DNA from: Dirofilaria immitis
Lineage: Eukaryota > Nematoda > Chromadorea > Rhabditida > Onchocercidae
Assembly (NCBI GenBank): GCA_024305405.1
Contig: JAKNDB010000105.1
Coordinates: forward strand, 2,170,001-2,234,000
Direction of reading: 5' to 3'
DNA length: 64,000 nucleotides
This document shows positions 38,701 to 52,937 of the stretch, piece after piece. The position numbers and the translations under genes are program-made. Below the pieces are notes generated by a model. That model made no database searches and was not told the DNA's origin. It worked only from the letters and a program-made list of their open reading frames with translations. The first letter of the stretch is position 1; each line of letters starts with the position of its first letter.

Positions 38701-41700
38701 AACAGCAAATGTATCTTAAATATTTTTAGCGGTTATGAAAACCAAATACCTCGCTTCTTGGCACTTAATTGTTGCACTAAACGATCATGCACTCGTTGTT
38801 TGGAAGATCGTACACCACAATTGTTAAGAGTATTACGTGCATGATCACTGTTAGTGCCATAATTAGTACGGTATGATGGATGAGTCAATGCTAGCTCCAA
38901 AAGTGAACGATTCTGCAAACTTTTAAAGTTAAAAATGAGATGTTTTTTCTTTATCTTTTCTGATATTAATGTGATTGTTATAACAAAAAAAACAAGTAGT
39001 ATAATTCGAATCATTATTATTTAGGCAAAAGTGAAAAAGGATGGAAAACCTTGAAAACATAATGAATGCGTTCTTGTTCGTATACTTGTAGAGACCACTG
39101 AAAACGCACATGTGAACAACCAAGAATTAAGAGTAAACCATGCTGAAAAATTAACCTAAATAAGCATTTCCATTTTAACGAATGCTATATTTAAATAGTA
39201 ATTAAATATACTCGCAAACATACCTGCACGATATCAGGAAATAATCCTGTACTATAAAAATCGCGGGATGACACTGACATGACAAAATCACGTTTCAGTT
39301 GACTAAAAACAAAACACTTTTAAAGTATATAAGTAATAAAACTATGAAAATAACGGAAATTGTTCCCAGTACTTGCAACCAACAATGAAATTGGAAATAC
39401 TTAAAAGGGAAAAGAAGAAAGAAGTAATCACCTATCATTACGCAATGCTTTTAATTGTGAAGCTTTTTGTGCAAGTTTTCCTCTTTCTTCCGCACTTACA
39501 CGCGGCTTCATTGCAAGAATCTTGCGCATACGCAGATATTCTTTTGACATTTTCTGATATCTTAAGTAGTAAAGACTTATATATAAAATTGTATTAGTAT
39601 GACCTCGAACAAAAATTCAAATTTAACTAGTTAAACTGATAACATCAAATCATCGGGAAAATCACTCACTCTGCATTTGAATTATAAGTGTGAGAAGAAG
39701 GCCTCACACCAAAATGAGTAATCAACGGGAACATAATATCCGGATTATTGGGCAGAAAATCCGATCTATCAATGAGATCTACTCGAATTGTCGATGGTCT
39801 CTGAAAGATGGACAAATGAACACAAATGAATCTAATAAAGAATAAATTCTATGTTCTTTCCGCAAAAGCAGACCTATTTGAATGTTAAAAATATGTCCAC
39901 TACGCATTAAAACAAATCTGCGATTATTTTATTCAAATCCAATAATTTCGAAAGATATTTACCTTATTTGCATTCATTACTAAGGAACCACGCACATTTT
40001 CTGCAAATTTGCGAAAAACATCAGCGTCCTGTTTGAGAACATGAGCTTCGGATTCTGTTACGAGAGGATGATAGTTTTCAATCAAGTACATCAATACAAC
40101 AGACATTGGCAATATCTCTTTACTGCCGTCTAAAAACATCTATCATATCAAAACCGTTATTGCAAAATTGCACTGTAAATTTTAAAAGATGAATTTTACA
40201 TAATAATAGTGGAAAAACAATTGAAAGGACTAGAAATAGATAAAAATGGAAGGATCAATTACTTGGAAGATTATAAATAAATCTCGGCATACAGTGATAG
40301 TAAGGACAACCATCACTGTTATCAAGAGGATATTTTTTCAAATCGTACATTTCCATAATATCGATTAACAAATAATGATGGAATAATTCCAAATCTTCTA
40401 CAGTAAAATTCTGTAAAACTTTCAGGAAATGAGAAGTTAGTTGAAAGAAATTTAAATCCCTTTAAATCATTGAAATTTCATTCCAAATAAGTAAGAATTT
40501 CAAATTTTTCTCAGAATTCTGAGAGATAAAAATAACTTGAAAACCTCAAAATACTTAAACACGGAAAATAAAGATGAAATGAAATATACTAAAATACATG
40601 AATGATAAACAACCGTTGGTATATTTTCTTCCATAAATTTGATGTTATATTCACTTGTCCACTTCGATAAAGGTGTTTGCGGAAAATTTGATGGTAGCGA
40701 CTTATGGAAAAATACAGAAAAGCCTTCTAGCTCATAAGTTCTATCGCGATAGTTGATTTTTGTCGAACGACGAACAACGGTATTTGGATTAGGTTCCGTA
40801 TAAAGTATATAGTGCCATAAACGATGTGAATTGCTGAAGAATATGTAACTTTTAATTACTATGAACTACTTTTATTAAATTTCGGCAACATCAAATCTAT
40901 TTCAATTTATTAATAGTTAAATTTCTTTTATATATGTTATATACAAAAAAACAACAACAAAACATGAATTTTAATTCTAACCTTGAACTTAGATTGCACT
41001 TCTCGATGACAGTCTCTCCAGCATATTTATTATGGCGTAAGCCGGATTTTTTGCCGCCCACGAGCAACGACATTCTGGCCCATCATTCATTTGACCAACT
41101 TCGTTGAAACAAACATCACTATGTAGAATAGCTGGATGGTTACGCTTTCTGATGACCTTCAATAAACTGTTGTTCTCAAGTTAAGCATATACAAAAAAAG
41201 AAAACCATAAAAATATAATTTGCTCAAATCAACCTCTCGTTTTGCAACAGTACTGTGTTTCATCGATTCACTCATCTTTAGATGGGTGATTTTGCCTTTA
41301 TTGTCGGGTGGTTGTTCATCAACAGATACACTGCCACTTCTCGCATCACTGTCATCGATGCAGTCATCAGAATCACAACTTTCTGATTCAGTTTCGGTAT
41401 CCGAATGATGACCACCTGAAAGTCCGTATGATGCTATTACTATCCCTTTCTCTGGAAATTTTTGAAACAAAAATTACTATCACTGAATCATAACAACTCA
41501 AAAATCGTTCTTCTTTTTCATAATTCTTATTAAACAGAAAATCGGAACAACATAACAAACGCATCACACATTTGCAATTATCATGAAATGCAAGAACATC
41601 CGGGGATTGGATTTTGGTTGATTTTCCTTTTCCTTCGCAATTTTTTCTATTATCTCTCTCTAAACCTCTCGTGCAGCTTTCTCAACTCCTCAGTAGCACA

Positions 41701-43799
41701 GCTGTCACCAATATCGTTCTGTAAACAAAAAGATAGAAGCAATCTATTCAAAACTCCGATAAATACAATTATTTTTTAAGTAAAAGAAACAAATTTCTAA
41801 ATAAGATTACAGAAGTACTAAAACAGCTTACATACCATGTAATAAAATTTTTCATCAAGAATGCTCTGCGAATATATTCCACTTGTAGCGACGGTTTGTT
41901 CAACTTGATCAATTTCATCATCAGTATCGCTCAATATTGTATCGACAAAGTCTTCCTTTGTCAACTTTTGCCAGCGAGGGACGTCTTTACCTAGACAATT
42001 TTGAAGCAAATAAAATATTCAAACATTTTCATTATTTGTTTTGAGCAGTTAATAATTACTTTACATACAAACATATATATACATATATATCATATAATTA
42101 TACCTTTATCCTGCTTGCCCAATTTCTAATCTTGCACATGAAGTCATTTATTGCAGTACTATGAATCAAGTTCTTCAATCTCCTACCTCAAACTTTTCTT
42201 AACAGAAAATTTAATAGGAATGATGAAGACCTCCTTGTTCTGATTCACTTTCGCCACTACTAGATTGTTCACGTCTTCGTTTTCTCTGTCGTTTCTTCGT
42301 CATCTTCCAGCTTTCATTTTTGTGTTTTTCGTGGTCTTCCTCATTACTCTCATAACTAAAGAAAAAAACTTCGAAAATTCTAAGTGTTAGTTGCAAACTA
42401 ATTTCTCATCATAATTCATAAATCATGAGAAACTCCATCAAATAGCAAGATCCAGAACTTAATACTGTAATTATTCATTTACTTCAAATTTTCATCGCTG
42501 ATATTTAATGACTCCGTGGAAGATATCCCACAATTAGACAATGACAAGCGAACAGTAGCATCAGGTACCGCAACTTCTCGTGAATGCAAATTCTGATAAA
42601 TCAATTGATTAAGATAATAAAATTGCTGAATAATTATTCGGTCATGAAGTTCATGGTGCAGCAAAGAAATAAAATGTATGAAAGTCCTCGGAGAGTTTTA
42701 TGGTATTAAGATTTAAAAAAATAACCTGCTTCGCTATAACACGATAGACATCTCTCAGACTGGGCAGTGATCGACTGTTCGTACTTTTTAATGGTCTTAT
42801 AAATTGCGATTTTTCGACTGCTGATGACCACTGGTATTTTTCTAAGTAATTTCATTTCTAATATAAAATTTTTACTAAACTCTTAATTACGAACATGAAA
42901 ACACACACATCACACGAAATTTAAACTACCTTTAAAAATCTTTAAAATTTGTTCATTACTTACCCAAATTAGAAAACAAAGGTCTCGGACAACTAGTAGC
43001 ATTCCGACGTACTCGATAGTGCACATCTGGTATCTAAAAATATTTTTACAACTATAAAAAATTGGAAATAAATTTCCTTTCGAGAACAAAGAAAAGAAAT
43101 TTCTTTTTGGAAGAAATTTAAAGAAACAAAATATACCTGTTCTGCTGAATTGGATATTGGAAGTAATGGCCTCAAACCGAACAGATTGGCTGATGCAATG
43201 TGTGGAACAATTAATGGAGTAACTGCTGTCTGTCCGCCTGCAGTAGGCAACAAATTAACTGCGCCTGAAGTCACTACATTTATCCCAACAATTTTAATTC
43301 ATGTACGGCTATTTTATTAAGTAAAAAGATAATTTAATGCATGAATAAAATTTCATTTTTCCCACCGTATTTAGCTAATTCCAGCAGTTACTTATGTCTA
43401 CAAATGAAATATTCTGAATCCTTTGAAACATGAAATAAGATTTAGGTATCGAATTGTACCATTTTCTGCTAGATAATAATCAATGCCACATATTTCGAAG
43501 TTTAAGTAGTAAAAACACAACGTAAATTCCAAACACACACTTAGACATAAGAGAGAAATCGATCCTTTGCACTTGAAACATCAAACTTCATTTGACGGAT
43601 ACTCTCTATTATTGGTTCCCAAATTTTTAAGGATAATTGATATTTTCGGATAAATCTAAAATTCCATTTAAAACCACACATAAACATTACCCGATGATGT
43701 GCTGCAATCAAATCTGGGCATTTCTTGCGTCAAAACAGGTCGAACTGCTTGTTGAGACAAATTGATCCCGGACAAATTCGAATCAAGATTTGGAAACAT
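35705..43799 (-). CDS. drsh-1: Drosha, class 2 ribonuclease III
   Basis: Nuclear endonuclease of the Microprocessor complex, cutting primary microRNA hairpins with its partner DGCR8/PASH-1. The start ATG at 43799 opens [17 protein letters not shown]. The N-terminal third is low complexity: basic [11 protein letters not shown] near 42300 and an acidic Ser/Glu/Asp tract near 41350-41410. The central domain includes DGPECRCSW. RNase III domain a has [11 protein letters not shown] and [15 protein letters not shown] (38500-38900) and [15 protein letters not shown] (38200). Domain b has [14 protein letters not shown] (37300) and [11 protein letters not shown] (36600). The dsRNA-binding domain contains [14 protein letters not shown] and ends after [15 protein letters not shown] with TGA at 35705-35707. 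Catalytic acidic residues of both domains are present. The frame breaks at 41651-41661, 41047-41052, 37559-37564 and 35801-35806; in each case adding one base restores Drosha homology. Confidence 0.95.
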
Positions 43800-44312
43800 T
43801 TTTGACGCGCTCAACACCAACGATTAGATATTCTAAATTTGAATCTCTAATAGAAAAATTTGTAAATTACTGATCTTTTTTCCTCCTCCACTCCTCTCTA
43901 AGTTAAAAACTTTTTAACGATATTTACTATCTACGATCTCATAAATAATACGACAATATGTTTACAGAATAAAGCTTTTGATGAAACAGGTATAAAGGAC
44001 AACAAAATTTTTTTGAGCAATAGCATAAGATGAGGCAAAATTTTGGGTAGGTCGAATAATTTATTTAAGTTTAATGCATGAGGAATTATTCAATTCAAAA
44101 ATTCAAATCTCGAAGTGAAATTCGGAAAATGCACGAGACAATAATTATTGAAAAACCAGCATGTGTCAATAGGATAAAATGGAAGGGTTAACATAGAATA
44201 ATATCCTTATTATTCAAGTAACAAAATAGAAACATTAATTTTGCACAAAAAAAATCCAATAGAAATAATTAATGAAGACATCTGAGATATAAACAAGCAT
44301 TATGGGCACTGT
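43800..44312 (-). promoter_or_regulatory. 513-bp gap between RAD50 and Drosha
   Basis: A short intergenic stretch between the RAD50 stop and the Drosha ATG on the same strand. It must hold the RAD50 3' UTR and either the Drosha promoter or a spliced-leader acceptor. I could not single out a polyadenylation or trans-splice site with confidence. Confidence 0.35.
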
Positions 44313-47300
44313 TCATCCTTCACGCATAGTTGCATCTTCTAGATTCCGGTGACGTTTTACTCGTGACAAACCTGTAAATTTAAAAAAAAATAAATAAATC
44401 AAATATGAAAATAAAATCAATCAAAAGTTTCGGAATGGCTATGAAATGGAAACTGGAAATATGAGAATAATGTCTCTGCAAATCTATTTTTACATAGAAA
44501 ATCTTGTTGTTGCTCTGCTCATTAGAAACTTACCAGTAATATCAAATTCTAGAAACAAACCTCCATCATCCTTTGACACTGAATAAACCCATTCTGGCCG
44601 ACAGAGTTGTCGAAGATGTTCTACAAAACGGTTATCATGCGTTATCACAATAAGTTGGAACATTTTGGCCTGATTTGCACACCGCGCCGAAATAATATCT
44701 GCCAACATATCACCCAAATTCTCTACCAGAAAATAAAAAGAAATGATAAAGGATGATGCAAAACCAAAAATAAGAATTCAAAACATATCCATTTCTGCAT
44801 CATAAATTATTGAGTTCCATTCTTCCGATAGATGTATATATCATTTACCTTAAAAAGTTAAGAGAATAAACAATATGAATATATATCAATTTTCTTTAAT
44901 CTTTTGATGATAAAAATTAACTTACTTTCAACACATCTAGATTTGCAGTCGGTTCATCAAGTGCAATTACCGAACATTTATCACAGAAAACGTCTGACAA
45001 CGCAATTCGTATTAGTATCGATGCCAGCATCTGAACGAATATTACATCTATCAACCATAATCTTGCTTTAAATTTAAAAGAGTGCTTTATTCATCATTTA
45101 AGCGGCAGTTTAAAACTATCATAATCCTTCGAATAATTTGCGCTGTATAAATATAAACAAGTATCAGCAAACAAAGCCATACTTTTTGGCCAGCGCTACA
45201 TCTTCCTGGCATATCAATTTCAGTGCCACCAATATACATTACTACGCGATAATTATATGACTTCTTTTTTCATTTTCGCCAGCATTTTCAGATCTTTAAA
45301 TAAAACGAAATAAAAAATCTATGCAGAAAATAGTCCAAACAATTAATTTCGTACTTGACATAAAATATAAAAAAATTCGATCAGATAGAGAATAATTTAT
45401 ATGGTCTCTAAATTGATGAAAAAATCAACAGTCCATCAAATGAAGTCAAAAAATAGTAGAAAACTTTAAATTATTACTTGATCTGTATAGTTTCGATATC
45501 ATTGCCGTGATACACTTGTTCCCATAAAGAGTTTAACACTTCATTGATTTCTTCCATTTTTTGAGCGTGGAATTTCACAACGGACTCATCCAATGCTCGT
45601 ATATAATTTGTCAAATCCTAAAAACAAGCAGATGATTCTAGAACAATTCACATTTATTAAATCGAAAATAAAGACAACGATTCATACTCAAGAAAGTGAA
45701 GGACCTCTGTAACTCCTTTTATAACACATTTCTTTACAATTTCTTTCTTAAACTCTTCTTTGAATTGAGCGTATTCAGATGATGTTAATATTTTTTCCAT
45801 AGTCGTTAGTCGTTTCTTCTGCTCATTTAGTTCACCGGAAATATAAAATTAATAATAATATCAATGTAGAATGAGGAAAAAAAATAATGGAAACAAAGAA
45901 ATTAAAATAACTCCTTCATAAAAGATATTAGCAAATAATCAAAAATGAACATTCCTCAACTACCTTAGCATAATGCACTATTAATTCAGCACCTCTTTTA
46001 TTCTCGATCATCAACTGCAAATCATTCACTTCGTTTGAAAGTAAACTCAATTCTTTCTTCAGTTGCGGGATCGCTATACTCTGCCATTCTGTTTTTTCAG
46101 GCTCTCATTTAAATCGTTGATTCTTTCTCGTAATTCCAATTTCCGAAGTTGATCATCCAATCGGCGCTTTCGATCATGCTAGGAAACCAGTATTATAATT
46201 TAAAAATTTTAAAGTCCAATAGAAAAAAACCGTACGTATTTCTGACGATTTTAAAGCGAATATTAATTCTAAGTTAATTAGTTAATATCCTTAAATATGA
46301 AATGCATACTTTTGAATTTAAACAATTCATTTGTTCAGTTAAATCGCGCATTCTAGCGTTGCTTACAGTAATTTTGGTTTCTATTCTTGATAAATCCTTT
46401 TCTTGGGTCTTCAAATCATCAGAACTGTCAGCAACATTTTGCAGTTTCTTATCTATCCCTTCTGAAACTTTAGAAATTGTCGAAAATGATATCCAAGCTG
46501 AGAGATAGGAAAACATAAAATCAAAAAACAAAACTTTTGAACCTACCTAATTCTCTTGCAGCATCTTCTGCATCTCGTAATAAGTGCCTCAATTCTGCTT
46601 CCTTATTTTTTGTTTCATTTTGCATAACAAATCGTTCTTTTTCATCACCTACAATGATAAAATAATGAAACATAAATTGATTTGGTCATTTTTGCAAATA
46701 TTATTGGGAGTTCTACTTCACTATGTACAAGTTTATATCATATCTGCATTCGATATTTCAAAATGTAGCATCTCTTAGTCTATATTCCACAAATAATTAA
46801 ATTAGAAAAAAATTTGCAACACTGACCTCTAATTTCGTTTCAACAATTGGTTTTTGTGTCTTCAACTTCTGTAAATCTTGCTTACGTTCCTCAAGTTCTT
46901 TTTCTTTAACATCTAATAATATTTTTGTTGAATCAAGTTGCATTACTTTTTCATTTAAAGCAATACGAAGCTCCTTCGATGCATTTAACTGAAATGAGTT
47001 CATTAAAAACAAGTATTTTGAGGCTTTTTTTAAAAAAAAAAAACAAAACAACTAAAGCAATTAATAATGATTTTAAAGTTAATTAACCATTAAATGAAAC
47101 ACGTGAATATGTTCAGCACTTTCGTTGTACTTGAAATACTAAAATTTATAATCTAAAAAAGCAAAAATTAAATGAGCTAAATACTTACCTTTTCAATGAG
47201 CTTGTTTCTTTCAGAAGCTGCTATTTGAATCACATCCAGTTTATTAATCAATTCTGTAATCCGTTCCTGGAAACCACAAATTGAAATTATTATAAAGAGA

Positions 47301-50300
47301 AGGTTATGCAAAAATGATTTCAATTAAAATTTGAAAATAATATTTCAACTATGTAAAATACATATTTTATTAACTTCGTTCTCTCCTATTTCGATTCGTA
47401 TATCACTCAATGATCGTTTTGTAAATTCAGCATCGCCGATTTCCGCTTTTAGCAATTTTATATCGCGCTTTGTATCTGATAATGAATTCCAAATATTATC
47501 CATCAAAGAAGCATCGACCTGAAACAGATTTAAACCGACCAAAAAAGAAATATTCCGGAAAGTGTAAAATGCATTTTATATCACAACCCATAACAAACTT
47601 ATATCCTTTGTCCTGCATATTTCTCTCATCAGTATGATATTCATTTTCAATCAAATCCAACGGATTCCTATTGCTACATCAAGCAAAATGAAAGAATAAT
47701 CAGATGGAAATTTAGTAATACTTGAACACCGTGAATAATGTTTAGCTTCTTTAAAATGATGTCTCTTTCAGATTTCGACTTCGCAAATTCTGCTTCCACA
47801 TCATGCAATTTTTCCTAAACAAGATATTTCAGTAAAAGTGAAAAAATCGGATAAAAATAAAAAGATGGTAATTAAAAAAAGTCCATAAATAATATTACAA
47901 GCAATACTTCTGCTTTTTTCAGGTTTTCTTGTAACCCTTCTTTCTTGCTATTTGACTGTTTCAACATTCCAACATAAGGTACAATTTCCATAAGTTCATT
48001 TTGCATCGTTTCATAATCTTTCACCTTACGAATCAATTTTTCAGCATCTATGCTGAAATCTTTCTTCCTCTGCTTTATCTGAAAGTATTGATCCTCTGCT
48101 TTATCTGAAAGTATTGATTTAAATTTATTTATTACAACATTAAAAAACATTTTTGTAAATGAAACAATTCTACGATCTATATTTAAGCATTCATTAAATG
48201 TGGTTTGTTAAATCTCCAAATTCAGTAAAAATTATATGTTTTTATCAGAACCTTTTTTAAGAATATCAGACTCCTCTGTATTGCTATATGATTGTTCACA
48301 AAGCGGGCAACATTTTCTCATGTCGACTTCTTCTTCCCACTGTTCATATAAAAACTTACAGCCATCTATACGCCCTGAATCTTGCTGGGATTTTCTAAGA
48401 AGTGTTCTGATTTCATTTAAACGCGTTTCCACCTCACTTTCATGAGTAGCAACCTTCAAATTTTACAAATAACAGAAAAGAATGGAACATCATATAACCT
48501 ATTCAAATTCGTGAAAAAGTTATAAACCGTCAAAATCGATGCTCAAATTCTCTTCGTTCCAGTTTTTCCAGAATTAAAACGTGGGTACACTGAAATTAAT
48601 TCCTTAAACAAGCGTGCTACATTTCTTCAAGAAAACAACCTTTGTTATTTTTCGCCTATAGGATGCGATCTGATCAGATAATTGATCCACTTCTCGATCA
48701 ACCTGTGATACAGCAAACTGAGCTCGAGATACCTCCTTTTCACGAATTTTAAATTCATCTTCAGCTGCTGATAAATTCTGTTCCACTTTTTGGGAATAGA
48801 TGTTGAGGTGTTCGCTGAAAAACGGAATTTGAAACAGCCAGACAAATTCTTGAAATATGTATGCAACAAATCATTTTATAATTGTCAAATGTCCAATTAA
48901 CATTATTTATCAGCACGATAGTCAAAATTAAAATTAGTCCATAGCATTAGTAAGTATGAATTAATATCAACTAGGAAACTAAGAAATGCAGAAAAATCTT
49001 TTCATTCTTGTCCAGAACACATAAATTTCATGAGTTCATAATTTCATATAAATTAAACTGACCTCACAGGAAATTCAGGTTCCTTGGTACTAAATATTTC
49101 TAAAAAGGCAAATTGATGCTTATCCTTTAGTATGCACAGTTCTTTTTCGAATTTCATTAATTCACTACATCTTTGTTTGACTTTATTTTCAATTTCTTCA
49201 GCATTCTCTCTCATACGGTATTCTTTCTTGAGCAGTTCTGTCTTTAAAATACTTTTCATTTGAATCTAGCATTTTGATAAATTTAGGTACGATAAAAGTG
49301 AAATGAATTAAAGTTAAGAAAGCTATAAGACTATGATCTTCGAGTAATCAATATCAGATATTAATAAAAGAGAATAATCAAAGTTAGTAATTTACTTTGT
49401 TTATAATCTCATCTCTTTCGTTTTTAAATCCTCAATTTTCTTTTCCTGTTCATTGTTTTCCTGTAAATCCTCTAGTCGTTTTTCCTGTGCTGCTATTTCA
49501 TCTTGCAAACTATCAAGCCTGAACAATTCTTCATTTCCATCCCAAACCGCATTATGTCATTAACAGTAGTAACCTACTGCATGATAAATATCTCCAGACA
49601 CTGACCAATATTTCATACTTTATAATAAAACATAGGTAAAACATAAAAAGTTTCTTTTTGGACTTACAGCTAATAAGCCATCTAAAATACTAACCGACAT
49701 TAGCGGTAAATGTAATTGGTAATGTAATCATTTACTTCTTGCGTGAACTTGCTGTTTCCATTAAATTATACTTTGCTGCAGCAATATCTTCTTCCAGTCG
49801 TTTACACTCATTAGTTCTTAATTCTGTTTTCGCTACAACTTGAGCTAAAATTCCCGAAACGCTATCAATTTCTCTTTGGCAAGCCGTCTGCTTTTCTTCC
49901 ATTTCTATCTGTATTAAAATGGTTGAAGTAAAACTAAAACGAACAGTTAAACAAAAAAAACGCGAAAACTGCGAGAAAATTAGCTATTTAAACGTAAACA
50001 CTGAAAAAAAGTCACCATAAAATTAGAGACATCGTCTTTTCGCTTTTCAATCAAGTGGTGCAACTGCTTGAGAGTTTCCGCTTGTCCATCTGAAGAATAT
50101 TCCTGAATTCTAAGTACTGCAGAAAACAGTGAAAGCAAGAATAAAATTTGACAACTGATCAAAAATTCCTACCTAAATTAAATCGTGAACAGTAAGTTTC
50201 CACACACTGTTCCCTTTCCACAATCATTTTGTCACGCATCTACAATAATAATGAAAATTAATTTCAAAAACGTTGAATATGAAGCTTTCTCAAAAATTTT

Positions 50301-52620
50301 TGATTCAGATATTACTATGAAAAATTCACCATTTGAATACTTTTCAGCTGTACAATTAGCCTGTCACTCTCTATTTTCTTTGCTACATATTCCTTAATTT
50401 CCACATTAAGTTTATTAATCTCAGCATTAATATGTCTTCGATTTCGCTCAATATCTTCAAATTCATCAGAATGAGTAATCTGCAACGAAAACATCATTGT
50501 ACTAAAAATTTCAGAATTACACTGAGGTCAGAGATAAATGCTTTTGAAGCTATTCGCTAAAATCAAAATCTTAACAAACATTGCAATCAATGAAGTTAAC
50601 AGTATCAAACAGTGGATTTGCTGTCAAGTATGTGCTAATTCGTTCTGTGAAAACTGATATTCACTAATGAACAGGATCACTTGTAAATCTGTGGTGGAAT
50701 TCAAAGAAAATAAAATGAAGCATAAATTACACACTGATTCAATTTCACGTTTTAAATTTTCGATTCCTCCTTCGTAATCCAGTGCTGTGCAGCATTCAAT
50801 TTGATCAACAAGTACTTGCTTTTCTGCTTCTATCATATCTTAATTAAAACTTCAATAAAGACCAAACAAGTAAATTTGAAATTTATTGATCAAATAAAAT
50901 TTACCATGCTTCTTTCTTAACATTTCTGCTTCATCAAGTTCTGCAGCTTTCATATTTTTCTTGGCAATATTTCCCTTGAGTATCGCTTGCTTTAGTAAAA
51001 TTTCTTTCTCATTTTCTGCTACTTGTTCCTTCAGAACGATGTATTCATTATACAGCTAAAACGAAGTCAACATGTTCAGTAGTAGTTGCTCGATAATTAA
51101 GGAAAAAATTAAATAAAATTTCGTGCAAAAGTAGTAAAAGGTATAACAAAAGGAATGGAAAAAAATAAACACAAACCTCGATTTTTTTCTTCTTGCTGTC
51201 TAATAAGAAGTGGTAGCCTACCTTCCGTGACCTTTAATTCTTGTTGCTGCAATATTTTTCCCGTTATGACGAAGTAAATTAAAATTTAATGGTGAAAAAT
51301 TAATGAAAGTAAATTTAAGAAAAAGAACATTTTCTTTCAATTCTTTCCTCAAGACTTCAATTGCTTTCACATAACCCGTCACTTGAAAAATCTCGTCAAA
51401 GCGTTCTTTCAATTTCTTCGGTTCATCAAGTGGCCTGGAAAGAAAAAAAGAAGTGAAACAAAATGGAAAAATTTCGTAAAAACTGTCAACTTCGATTATA
51501 CGCGATTATATATCGATTATTTGGAACCGGCGTTCGACTTTTCCACTATCACTTACACACAATAACGAGAAATTACAGACGAAGAACTTATGAACAAAAA
51601 GACAAAAAGGAAAAAACTTCGAACGAACCACGATGATTCTTCCTGGTGACAGAAAACAACATATTCCAAAATTGCTGTGGGTAAACCAAGAAGGTTTAAA
51701 ATCTATAAGAATTTTTAAATATAGAATGACTAGAATTGGAAACTATAATGCGAAGCAATAACTGTAGTAATGAATTTAAAAAGCAGGTATATTGAATTAA
51801 AATCAAAATGATACCTCTTTTCTGCAGTCAACAACTTTCGATGACAAACTTTTCCATTCACCAGGCTCTTTCTCAATTGCAATGGTACTCTCTTCTGATT
51901 TATTTGTTATTTTACCCTGCAAAAATACTTAATTGATAGAAATAGATCAAAATAGGTATCAAATAAACTTTCGAGAGTGAACAATAACTCACCTTAGCAC
52001 CTTTGAACTGCATTATACGACGAGTGACAACACAAGATCTGCCTCTGATATCTTTGAATTTGAGCTTCACTGACGCATCCACTCGAGATCTATCAGCTAA
52101 CTGTAATTTGATATTGACAATCAGTTACTGAAATATATGAAAAAAATGTAGTTCATCACCACTTTCATTTTTTCGTAGAATTACATCTCATTCAGCAAAT
52201 CATTCTATCAATTAAAATGCGAATAAAAAATATTTCTCAAAATTTCATAAGATAACAAGTTTGAAGTGAAGCAGCTATATTTTCCTAAAAATTAATCAGC
52301 TCCCATAAATAAGTATCTGTTATATTTATTAACAATTAAAATAAATATGGAAAGAATTAAAGTGAGATACAAAAAGGAAAGATAAGCTGAAAAAGAAGTG
52401 GAAAACCAACTCGCATATCGTGGATGAATGTTTGGAAACTTCCTTTGGGTAACTCTCCAGTTGTAACATATTTAAGTGCTTCAATGATTGTTGTCTTTCC
52501 AGCACCATTTGGTCCACAAATAATAGTAAGCGGTGAGAGGAATTCGATGACGTTAGCATTCTCAGGTCCCACTCCGACGCTGCGGATTCCCTGCAGTTCC
52601 ACTGTATCCAACAACGACAT
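44313..52620 (-). CDS. rad-50: RAD50, SMC-like DNA double-strand-break repair ATPase
   Basis: Core subunit of the MRE11-RAD50 nuclease complex in the nucleus. Start ATG at 52620 ([18 protein letters not shown]). Walker [17 protein letters not shown] lies at about 52490. The Q-loop region contains [14 protein letters not shown] at about 51640. A long coiled coil of Lys/Glu-rich exons surrounds the zinc hook CPLC ([12 protein letters not shown], about 48300), giving the canonical CxxC for hook dimerisation. The ABC signature is GRCSAGQK at about 45190 and Walker B is [12 protein letters not shown] at about 44960. The switch His region [10 protein letters not shown] lies near 44660. The stop is TGA at 44313-44315. 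One frame loss is clear: the T run at 49421-49425 is one base short, and adding a base gives DEIINK, joined in phase to the next exon. A 26-bp tandem duplication at 48066-48117 doubles a splice acceptor. Confidence 0.95.
48066..48117. repeat. 26-bp tandem duplication of a RAD50 splice acceptor
   Basis: Perfect tandem copies at 48066-48091 and 48092-48117. On the minus strand each contains TACTTTCAG followed by ATAAAGCAGAGGA, so two identical acceptors lie 26 bp apart just after the zinc-hook exon. Confidence 0.95.
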
Positions 52621-52937
52621 TCTTCCTTTACACCGTTCGATTTCTTTATTAAAATATCCGTAAAATTCAAAAGACGTTATGAAATCATATTTCATATACT
52701 ACTTCACATTTTACTTAATTAATTTGTTCCTAACGTGATTATGCTTATACTATGTCACGATTCTAACATAGTACTTCCATATTTTTACTTCACTAATTGA
52801 ACTTTTCACAGCTCTACAATCCTTTAATAGGGTTTGTAATTCTTTCATAATAATAATCTATTGAATGTACTGCATTACATGAACGTATGTAAAGTGCACA
52901 AAACAATTTTAATCGAAGCGAGCATGCCTGAAATTTC

